Shown here in pieces: positions 8,664-15,272 of a stretch of DNA of 64,000 nucleotides (within the stretch, counting starts at the first letter, position 1; the number at the start of each line of letters is the position of its first letter). The DNA lies in the NCBI RefSeq assembly GCF_022760755.1, contig NZ_JAIVFP010000001.1, positions 3,452,001 to 3,516,000 on the forward strand, given 5' to 3'. The stretch comes from Candidatus Rhodoblastus alkanivorans. GTDB lineage: Bacteria; Pseudomonadota; Alphaproteobacteria; Rhizobiales; Beijerinckiaceae. The notes beneath the pieces are model-generated. The model saw only the letters and a program-made list of their open reading frames with translations. It made no database searches and had not been told where the DNA came from. Made by a program: the position numbers and the translations under genes.

Positions 8664-10073
8664 ATGCCGGGTTATGTTGAGTTAATTGACAATTTCCAAG
8701 TATCTGGCTGGTGTCTTCAGGAACATAGTAACGCCGCCGACAAGGTGATTATATTTCTGGGCGATACAGAAATTGCGCAGGTGCCGTGCCAGTTACCGCG
8801 ACTAGACCTTATGCAACTTGGCTTGGGCACTGGCAATGGCGGCTTCTGCTATGTTCATCATAGCGCGTTTGATTCCGAGGCATTACAGGTCCGCGCCGTC
8901 TCCTCCGGCGAAATTCTCCCACGCGTCGTCAACGCAACAAAGAATATTCATCCCTTCAGGGATGACACCCCTTTTGAACCAATCTACGCCGTCGTTCCTG
9001 AAAGCGCGCCGAACCTATGCGAAGATCCAAGTTCGAGTCTTTTGACAACAGATAGAAAGCGCGTGCGCTTCTCTCTCCGGGCACGCGCTTTAGTTCCCTT
9101 GAGCGCCAATCTCCGCCTCGCCCCGACGGAGGACGAGCAAGATATTCACATTGATCGACTTGAATGGTCAGACGCTATCCGCGATAGTATTCCTAAGGGC
9201 GCACCAAATTATCGACGTATAAGTGCCGATATAACAGTTCATAATGCCAATGAGAAACGCTATATAACTCTCGGTTTGACGGAAAGCAATTCGACCAAGC
9301 GTTCTCCTGCGTCTCTTCAAACTGTTCCATTTGCTTCTATGTGTATACCTTTGGATTACAGTTGGCTAAGGGTGGTTCCAGAAGGACAGAACATTACCCG
9401 TGTGCTTGGGGCCCCAGACAGTCGAGAAAATTTTGCGACTCCCGGCTTGAACCTAGCGTATCAGATTATTTCACTTGCAAATCATTTTCTCGGCAAACTG
9501 AATTCACCAGCCATTTTGGATTGGGGCATCGGCGTCGGCCGAGTTGCGATACCCCTTAAGCGTGTTCTCTGCCCAGATGCGCGAGTGATTGGCGTCGATG
9601 TCGACCAAGTTAACGCTAAGTGGTGCATGGATAATTGTCCGGACATCGAGAGTTCCTGTTCCGATTTTTTTCCTCCATTAGAAATTCAATCCGCGTCGAT
9701 CGATCTCGTCTATGGTATTTCTGTTATGACGCACCTCACAGAAGGAGCGCAGTACGCTTGGCTGAAGGAACTTAGGCGTATATTGAGACCTGGGGGTATT
9801 TGTATATTGTCGACACATGGCGAGTATGCTTTTTTGCAGCATACAGAAGCATCTAAGTCACGCTTAGTCATGCAACAACTCAGTTCAATCGGTATTTCTG
9901 ATTTATTATTGGATAACAACCTTGGTCCGCTACTGGCAATGAAGAATTATTATCGAGGAACATTTCAAACCAAAAGCCAGATACTCTCTCAGTGGAGCAA
10001 ATATATGAACATAATCGCGTACTACCCAGCATGCCTCGACTTGTTTCAAGATATTGTTGTTCTGCAAAAATAG
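8664..10073 (+). CDS. Class I SAM-dependent methyltransferase with N-terminal accessory domain
   Basis: A 469-residue cytoplasmic protein. The C-terminal half (about 270-430) is a Rossmann methyltransferase: motif I is ILDWGIGVGRVAIPL, the acidic end of strand 2 is VIGVDVD, and LKELRRILRPGGICILSTHG is the post-core strand typical of Methyltransf_11/25. The first 90 residues (VELIDNFQVSGWCLQ...) resemble the small beta-sandwich seen at the N-termini of bacterial glycan-modifying proteins; that is an inference. Base composition is clearly more AT-rich than the flanks, and REP-like repeats lie on both sides, so it is likely acquired. A role in surface-glycan methylation would fit the neighbouring sulfotransferase and glycosyltransferase. 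Confidence 0.82.
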   Translation: MPGYVELIDNFQVSGWCLQEHSNAADKVIIFLGDTEIAQVPCQLPRLDLMQLGLGTGNGGFCYVHHSAFDSEALQVRAVSSGEILPRVVNATKNIHPFRDDTPFEPIYAVVPESAPNLCEDPSSSLLTTDRKRVRFSLRARALVPLSANLRLAPTEDEQDIHIDRLEWSDAIRDSIPKGAPNYRRISADITVHNANEKRYITLGLTESNSTKRSPASLQTVPFASMCIPLDYSWLRVVPEGQNITRVLGAPDSRENFATPGLNLAYQIISLANHFLGKLNSPAILDWGIGVGRVAIPLKRVLCPDARVIGVDVDQVNAKWCMDNCPDIESSCSDFFPPLEIQSASIDLVYGISVMTHLTEGAQYAWLKELRRILRPGGICILSTHGEYAFLQHTEASKSRLVMQQLSSIGISDLLLDNNLGPLLAMKNYYRGTFQTKSQILSQWSKYMNIIAYYPACLDLFQDIVVLQK

Positions 10074-10075
10074 CC

Positions 10076-10103
10076 GAAATTACGGTGACATGATATGAAT
10101 TGC
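10076..10103 (+). repeat. REP-like 28-bp palindrome, copy 2
   Basis: Begins GAAATTACGGTGACATGA and ends TATGAATTGC, 2 bases after the methyltransferase stop codon. It forms an inverted pair with the interrupted copy at 10157, 53 bp away. Confidence 0.65.
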
Positions 10104-10156
10104 ACAATTAGCCGAAGGGGATTCATTTCAGGTGGCCGCAACCAAAATAATTTAGA

Positions 10157-10173
10157 GAATTCGTATCATGTCA
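10157..10173 (-). repeat. REP-like palindrome, copy 3, left half (split by IS110)
   Basis: GAATTCGTATCATGTCA matches one half of the 28-bp repeat exactly as expected. The missing half, TCACCGTAATCCG, is found at 11584-11596 on the other side of the IS110 element. The shared TCA is the probable target core. Confidence 0.65.
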
Positions 10174-10405
10174 TGTCTGGACGACGCCCTTTGAGCAAGG
10201 GTTTTCTCGAAGTAGCGTGAATGTCTCGGGTGCGGTACTGTCTACGGCCTGTTTGCGCCGGGCTTTTCCGGCTGGCCTTGATGGATCGTCCGCTTGGCTC
10301 TTCGCCGCAATCACCGTAGCGCGCTCGCATTGGCGCCGACACGATATCTGGCTTCGAAGCCTTTCCATTTTTTCACATCACGTCGCTGTCACCCTCGATC
10401 CTTTT

Positions 10406-10424
10406 CCGGCGCGCGTCGCGCCGG
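10406..10424. terminator. Hairpin just after the IS110 recombinase stop
   Basis: CCGGCGCG / CGCGCCGG with a three-base loop starts 6 bases beyond the recombinase stop codon. It could be a terminator or part of a structured RNA in the element's 3' non-coding end. No U-tract follows. Confidence 0.4.
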
Positions 10425-10429
10425 CGGCC

Positions 10430-11503
10430 TCAGGCGGCGACTGGGCGGCCCTCGTAGACGCCGCCACGGCTCATCAGGGCGAAGATGAGGCGGGCGAGCT
10501 TGTTGGCGAGCGCGACCGCCGTCAGCTTGAAGCCGTATTTTTCCGGCCTGCGCGCCAGCAGCGCCTTGGCCCAGTTGCGCAGCGCGTCATTATGGCCCTG
10601 ACGGTGGCAAAGGACCGAGGTCGCGCCGACCACCAGCAGTTTGCGCAAATAGCGGTCGCCCATTTTGGTGATGCGCCCGAGCCGCTGCTTGCCGCCGGTC
10701 GAATGCTGGCGCGGCGTCAGGCCGAGAAAGGCGGCGAATTCGCGCCCATTGGCGAAGGCGCTCATATCCGGCGCGGTGGCGACGATGGCCGAAGCGATGA
10801 CTGGTCCGACGCCGGGGATGGTCATCAGCCGCCGCGTTGTCGCATCCCTCTCCGCCGCGTCCGCCAGTTCGTCGGTGATCGCGCCGATGGTTTCGTCGAG
10901 CGCGTCGATCTGCTTCGCCAAAGGCAAAAGCGCGGCGCGGACGCAATCGGGAACGACGATTTCGCCATGCGCGTCGCCGCCTTGGTCGAGAAGCTGTTTC
11001 AGCTCATAGGCGTGTTGCGCGCCCTGCGCGGCGATGACGCCGATTTCGGCCAGATGGCCGCGCAGCGCGTTGAGCAGCGCGGTGCGCTGGCCGGAAAGTT
11101 GCTCGCGCACGCGATGGCGCATCAACGCCGCCTGGTTCTCGACCGAGCGCACGGCGACGAAGCGCTGGCCCGGACGCAGAGACGCTTCGCAAATCGCCGC
11201 AGCGTCGGCCGCGTCGTTCTTGCCGCGCCGCACCTAAGGTTTGACATGCGCCGCCGGGATCAGCCGCACTTCATGGCCCCGCGCGACCAGAAGGCGGCCC
11301 CAATGATGCGCCGACGAACAGGCCTCCATCGCCACCAGGCCGGGCGGCGGGCGCAAGAAAAACTCAAGCAGCCCGCCGCGCCGAACCTTGCGCGCGACCA
11401 CGACATCGCCGCGCGCGTCGACCGCATGAACCTGAAAGACATTTCTCGCGAGATCGAGGCCAACGCGCGTGACAGCAGCCAAATTGCCGATAGACTTGCC
11501 CAT
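10430..11503 (-). pseudogene. IS110 transposase/recombinase with in-frame TAG
   Basis: DEDD-type serine recombinase of IS110. It starts at ATG 11503 (MGKSIGNLAAVTRVGLDLARN) and runs to 10430, with one in-frame TAG at 11234-11236 after IPAAHVKP. The frame then resumes exactly with VRRGKNDAADAAAI. The first three acidic catalytic positions are visible (GLD, AMEA, KND), with a further D in AADA. The C-terminal Tnp_20 domain is intact with PGVGPVIASAIVA and the presumed nucleophile serine in RQHSTGGK. Relatives usually have Tyr where the stop lies, so one base change explains it. Without readthrough, the product is a 89-residue fragment. Confidence 0.85.
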
Positions 11504-11586
11504 GGACGGCGCTCCATTCGATGGATGTTGCAACGACGACCATCTTGGCACATCGATGCCGCTGCGGGGCGCCGTCCACCCCATCA
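11504..11586 (-). ncRNA. IS110 5' non-coding end, structured (bridge-RNA candidate)
   Basis: Reading toward the recombinase start, the segment opens TGATGGGGTGGACGGCGCC and closes GGAGCGCCGTCC, so its two ends pair into a long hairpin. A second copy, about as similar as two related elements would be, stands alone at 12311-12420. Structure plus conservation suggests a functional RNA or recombination end. The ncRNA call is inferred from what is known of IS110 elements. Confidence 0.35.
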
Positions 11587-11596
11587 CCGTAATCCG
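11584..11596 (-). repeat. REP-like palindrome, copy 3, right half
   Basis: TCACCGTAATCCG is the half missing at 10157-10173 and directly abuts the IS110 end. Confidence 0.6.
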
Positions 11597-11597
11597 C

Positions 11598-11723
11598 AAG
11601 CACAACGGCCTTGACCCTGCGGCCGATCTGAGAACCGTCCTCGCCCAAATCGCCGACCATCCCGCCAAGAAGGTCGCCGATCTCCTGCCATGGGGCGACG
11701 CCTTCAAAGCAAAGACTGCCTGA
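11598..11723 (+). pseudogene. IS66-type transposase C-terminal remnant
   Basis: The frame reads KHNGLDPAADLRTVLAQIAD then HPAKKVADLLPWGDAF before a stop. This is the characteristic tail of IS66 TnpC transposases (usual end ADHPAKRIDELLPWNW). Everything upstream is gone: the fragment starts at the split REP copy and the IS110 end. About 41 residues remain, and no other IS66 piece was seen nearby. Confidence 0.6.
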
Positions 11724-12051
11724 CCGGACGCTTACACGAGAACGGTCGCCCGCGCCCCATTCCACGCGACGAGTGAGTGCGACGGCGCCTTTCCAAGAGG
11801 GTCGTCAGGTCGAGGTTCATGGCGCAATGCCGAACATCCCGCCAAAGGCGAATCGGAAATGAAAAAGCTGTTTCTTGCCGTGCTTTACCGAAGCCGGAAC
11901 GCAGATTGCCGTCGTCATCATCCCGCAATGCGAAAAATTTTAAGCGGCATTGAGACGGGGAAATCTCGGTATTTTCAACAGCTTGAAGACAATCTACCAC
12001 CTTGCTATTCTAAGCGAAAAATAAGAAATCTAAGCAGGGAGTGGGTCGCCG
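11724..12051. other. Intergenic, no gene seen
   Basis: About 330 bp between the IS66 tail and the small coiled-coil gene. No reading frame here has recognisable similarity and no repeat was found. Composition is intermediate between the island genes and the chromosome. Confidence 0.4.
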
Positions 12052-12261
12052 ATGTGCAAGCTGCAAGATGATCTTGAACTGGCCACTGGACACATCGCTT
12101 GGCTGAAGAGTGTCATTGTAGACTGGCGCACTATCGTTGCCGATCTTCGACGCGCAGGCCACCGGACTGAAAACGCGGAAAGCACACTTCAAACGTTCAT
12201 CCGCACATTGAAGACACTTGAATCGTACGAGATATTCCTGCTCGGAGAGATCGAAGAGTAA
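12052..12261 (+). CDS. Small helical hypothetical protein
   Basis: A 69-residue cytoplasmic protein (MCKLQDDLELATGHIAWLKS...). It is predicted all-helical with heptad-like Leu/Ile spacing. It resembles a group of short alphaproteobacterial hypotheticals that start DLxLAxxHVAxGE and carry RLxRDGHDTxxAExLLxTF; here the matching parts are DLELATGHIAW and LRRAGHRTENAESTLQTF. The function of that group is unknown. A GCAGGGAG ribosome-site-like sequence lies about 12 bases upstream of the ATG. It ends 50 bp before the solo IS110-end element. Family recognition is from memory. Confidence 0.6.
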   Translation: MCKLQDDLELATGHIAWLKSVIVDWRTIVADLRRAGHRTENAESTLQTFIRTLKTLESYEIFLLGEIEE

Positions 12262-12310
12262 GATGGTCTACGTGAAATAGTCGCGAAATGATTCCGGCCT
12301 GATCGGAAAC

Positions 12311-12420
12311 GGAATTACGGTGATGGGGTGGACGGCGCCCCGAAGTGGCATCGATGCGCCATGATGGTCGTCGTTTAAGCAACCGTCAGATGGAGCCCCG
12401 TCCACACCATCACTGTAATG
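12311..12420 (+). mobile_element. Solo IS110-end element with inverted repeats (MITE-like)
   Basis: A 110-bp unit with no recombinase. The left end reads ATTACGGTGATGGGGTGG and the right end, inverted, ATTACAGTGATGGTGTGG; both continue into GACGG, so the arms match over about 22 bp with two mismatches. The interior aligns with the non-coding 5' end of the IS110 at 11504-11586 (shared GGCATCGATG, GATGGTCGTCGTT and ATGGAG blocks). Its left edge GGAATTACGGTGA is also half of the REP-like repeat. It may be a solo end or a small mobilisable derivative. Confidence 0.6.
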
Positions 12421-12476
12421 ACAGTTTTTGGAAGCCGACCCCCGGTTCATTGGGGGGGGGGATTTTGCACGTCGGT

Positions 12477-13094
12477 TCATGTGCGCGGCGTATCGGAATA
12501 ACCGAAATGAGAAAAATCCTGACCATAATGAATGCGCATCTTCAGAATGTCGCGCTCATCCCAAGCCAGTTTTGTGGGCCCGAGGGGTCGTCCCATTTCA
12601 TGCGGCACGTCGTCGGGCGGTGGTAAGCCGACCCGATCGGCTACGCTGCGCATGATGTTTTCCAGCCCGTCCTCGAAGCGGAACACTTCTGTGTCGCTCG
12701 ATATGAACTCCCATTGCGGGCGCAAATGGTTGTCGAGGCGCCAGGGATCGCGAGTTTGCAAAGGAAGGTTCTCTTCCAACCACAGAGAAAACTCCGGGAA
12801 AGCACCCCAGAAGCCAGCATTTCCCTCTGCTTCCCGCATCCTGTATTCACTGACGATTCGATCGAACGGATTGCGCACTATCGCAAAAGTGTAATCAAAA
12901 TATCCTTTGCCAAATATCTGAAAAAAATCATGATTAGTCAAGTGCTGTGGTGTGCATTTCATTGCACTCGGAACGCCAATCGAAAAGAAGCTAATATTGA
13001 CATGTCGCCTTAGCCATTTCTCAACCGAGGTTCCCCCAGTCTTCGGAATATGGACAAACAGCACGTTCTTACCGTTGGTGTGGAAGATCGGCAT
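12477..13094 (-). CDS. Sulfotransferase family 2 protein
   Basis: A 205-residue protein of the Sulfotransfer_2 group, which moves sulfate from PAPS to a carbohydrate or lipid hydroxyl. The 5'-phosphosulfate loop is visible as LFVHIPKTGGTSVEKWLRRH (residues 12-31) and the 3'-phosphate motif as AIVRNPFDRIVSEYRMRE. The start is ATG 13094 with GGGGATAG just upstream. Composition is AT-richer than the chromosome, as for its neighbours. The acceptor is probably a surface polysaccharide, given the glycosyltransferase and methyltransferase nearby, but no PAPS-making genes are in view. Confidence 0.85.
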   Translation of the reverse strand: MPIFHTNGKNVLFVHIPKTGGTSVEKWLRRHVNISFFSIGVPSAMKCTPQHLTNHDFFQIFGKGYFDYTFAIVRNPFDRIVSEYRMREAEGNAGFWGAFPEFSLWLEENLPLQTRDPWRLDNHLRPQWEFISSDTEVFRFEDGLENIMRSVADRVGLPPPDDVPHEMGRPLGPTKLAWDERDILKMRIHYGQDFSHFGYSDTPRT

Positions 13095-13682
13095 TTCTAT
13101 CCCCAGGTCAGTTGGAACGCTTTGAAAAACGCATGATGTCGGCCAGATTGGCGCTCAAGCGCCGCGCGATGGAGCCGCACCGAGGTCGAATTTGGCCTTC
13201 CCGCCGGCAATTTCGACCCGTTGAGCCGCTCATTTCCCCTCAATCTCCCGAGTGGAGGCGCAATTCGCCCCTGGCGCGGCTCGCGCCGCCCGCGACATGA
13301 CCGGCGGTCACGCACCGCCTCCTTGGGGGAGGGCTCCGAGAGGCAAGCGCCACTGCTGCAAAAGCGCGACCTTGACATTCACGAGCGCCGGGTAGCCTGG
13401 CGCGCCTTTGGCTTCGCAGTTGACGTTCGACAGAAGAGCGGCGAGCGAACAGGGGCTAAAACTTTTGCGCGACATCTGCGACTCGGTCTCCAACTGTCCT
13501 CAGGGAATCATAACCTTCCGACTTTCGCGAAGCGCTCATAGAAACCCTAAACGCATGGCGGAAGGCAACCCGCTCCCACGTCTGGCGAAACGAGGCAAGT
13601 GATCGCCCCCATCGATTGGCCCCTTGGAATGTTAATTCAGGATTGGCGTCGGGGCCAGAGCCGACGCCGGAGCCGGCGCCGA
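13095..13682. other. Intergenic stretch with no recognisable gene
   Basis: About 590 bp between the sulfotransferase start and the transposase remnant. Several short frames are open on both strands, but none has a convincing ribosome site, codon pattern or known motif. It is probably decayed mobile-element DNA. Confidence 0.4.
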
Positions 13683-13880
13683 TCAGGCTGGCGGCCGCTC
13701 TGGCGGCGTCGGGAGGAACACATCAGGCGCCGAAGGTTCGAAGCCAAAAAAGCCGTGTGGTCGCACCGCGTTGTGGAAATCGGCTGCGATGCGCGCGGCG
13801 GCCCTCTCGTGCAATTCGACGAACGCGAATCTTGACGTCCTGTCGATGGCGACGACAAGTTTGAGCCTGCCTTCGGCTAT
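13683..13880 (-). pseudogene. IS481/IS3-type transposase remnant with internal deletion
   Basis: The frame reads VVAIDRTSRFAFVELHERA then AARIAADF, which is the rve integrase core near the first catalytic Asp of IS481-type transposases. It passes without a break into HNAVRPHGFFGFEPSAPDVF, which is the C-terminal end of such enzymes (usual form YNxVRPHxxLGxxPPAP). The middle of the catalytic domain, with the other acidic residues, is therefore deleted in frame, and the N-terminal part is also missing. It is non-functional debris in the island. Confidence 0.65.
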
Positions 13881-13982
13881 ACCAACCGCCGGCGCGAACT
13901 CAGAACTGGATAACACCTTGGGGCAACGTCAGGGTTCATGAGGGTTCGGCCGCTCAGGGGCGTCGCAGGATGGATCGCTTCG

Positions 13983-15029
13983 CTAGCAATGACGGTCCGG
14001 CTTGAATCGTTTTGAGGCTCTCGTTTTCCATGCGCACAACTTGCCGGAGCCGATTTTTTTCACGAACGAAGAGAAGGGCGCCGAGGAGTTCTGCCCCGAA
14101 GATCTCCCCTGTGCTGACGGCGCGTCTCGCTGAGCGCCGGCGTCTTCGATCGCCGTTTCATGACTCGCATCTTCAACCATCGACAGAAGACGGTCATATT
14201 TCTCCTTTTCTCCGCGAGACAAGCCAGCCTCTTCAACGATCTCCTTGAAATAATTTATGTTGTCAGCAACAAATTTATTGTAGCTATCCACACATTGAAA
14301 CATGTTTCTATCCCTGAAGAAAAATGTCCTCAAAATATCAAAACAATACATATAGTCCAATATGTGTTTTGCAGACACGCGAGACATTATCGAATCGCCC
14401 CTGCCAACCGTATAGTTATAATATACATCCGATAAAATTCTGATTCTTTTGGCGCCGGCGATAAGTCTTGGTGTCGTTGCCATATCTTCAAAATAGGTTT
14501 TTTCAGGAAATTCAATGCCAGTATCAGCAAAAAGAGACCGACGCCATAGTTTCGCCCAGACGCTATGCTTGCCGATCTGAAACAAACCTTTCATTTGATT
14601 TTTGACATCAATTTCACGGCTCTCAGGGCGATAAGTCGAAAGAATGTTCCCATTGCCGTCAACGCAGTGAAATCCAGCCTCAATCATATCAAAATCGTCC
14701 GTTGACGCGACCCGGAGCATATGCTCGAGCATATCTTTGTCGATGAAATCGTCACTATCAACAGAGGCTACAAATTGCGCCGAGGAAGCGTTGATACCAG
14801 TGTTAAGCGCTGCGCCAAGACCTCGGTTTGTTTTGTGCTGTAACAAATTTATTCGACTGTCTGCCCTTTGCATCCTTCGAACTATATCGGCGCTTCCATC
14901 CGAAGAACAATCATCTATGCACCATATATCAATGTCTTTCAGGCTCTGCTCGACAATCGACGACAGACATCGTTCGAGATAGGATTCTGTATTATAAATC
15001 GGCACAATCACTGATATTGACGGCGCCAT
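13983..15029 (-). CDS. Glycosyltransferase family 2
   Basis: A 348-residue GT-A glycosyltransferase. The N-terminus SISVIVPIYNTESYLERCL, the loop DDCSSDGSADIV and the metal-binding SVDSDDFIDKDMLEHML (DxD-type) are all canonical. FEDMATTPRLI further on is typical of the EpsJ/capsule group. I chose ATG 15029 (MAPSISV...), preceded by GAGGCGATTGAC, over a 38-residue-longer frame without family match. The last 50 residues are Ser/Lys-rich and unusual. The gene is AT-rich like its island neighbours. It probably adds a sugar to a capsule or LPS chain; donor and acceptor are unknown. Confidence 0.88.
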   Translation of the reverse strand: MAPSISVIVPIYNTESYLERCLSSIVEQSLKDIDIWCIDDCSSDGSADIVRRMQRADSRINLLQHKTNRGLGAALNTGINASSAQFVASVDSDDFIDKDMLEHMLRVASTDDFDMIEAGFHCVDGNGNILSTYRPESREIDVKNQMKGLFQIGKHSVWAKLWRRSLFADTGIEFPEKTYFEDMATTPRLIAGAKRIRILSDVYYNYTVGRGDSIMSRVSAKHILDYMYCFDILRTFFFRDRNMFQCVDSYNKFVADNINYFKEIVEEAGLSRGEKEKYDRLLSMVEDASHETAIEDAGAQRDAPSAQGRSSGQNSSAPFSSFVKKIGSGKLCAWKTRASKRFKPDRHC

Positions 15030-15145
15030 GTCAATCGCCTCGTGTGATGCACTGCATGGTCTTGCCCTCGAATCCGCGTTCCGACCGTCTTTCTGTCCTA
15101 ACCCGTTGGACGGGCCAGGCACAAGTTCTAACTCCGGTGACATGC

Positions 15146-15173
15146 GGAATTACGGTGACATGATACGAAACCC
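15146..15173 (+). repeat. REP-like 28-bp repeat, copy 4 (right island border)
   Basis: Reads GGAATTACGGTGACATGA then TACGAAACCC; the last bases of the palindrome are lost. A partial echo, ACTCCGGTGACATG, lies at 15131-15144. Beyond it, composition returns to the GC-rich chromosome and glmS follows. Confidence 0.65.
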
Positions 15174-15272
15174 CTAAAAGATTTCGGCTCACCGTCCCCT
15201 CGCTCCCATTTTGCCGCGAACCGCGCGCTTATTACCCGTACAACGCTCTTCCAGTCCCCAAATCACTCCCGC

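Larger units (their letters stand above)
10171..11586 (-). mobile_element. IS110-family insertion sequence, about 1.4 kb
   Basis: The ends are set by the interrupted REP-like repeat, half at 10157-10173 and half at 11584-11596, with TCA present at both junctions. The length of about 1.41 kb is normal for IS110, and there are no terminal inverted repeats, as expected. Non-coding sequence is about 81 bp upstream of the recombinase and about 256 bp downstream. The downstream part contains a perfect 8-bp-stem hairpin at 10406-10424. In IS110 relatives one such non-coding end encodes the bridge RNA; which end does so here cannot be told by eye. Confidence 0.75.

Noticed and set aside
10217-11614. 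465-residue plus-strand frame across the IS110
   Set aside because: Antisense to the recombinase; no motif.
13408-13602. Possible 64-codon gene in the island debris
   Set aside because: No similarity recognised and no translation signals.
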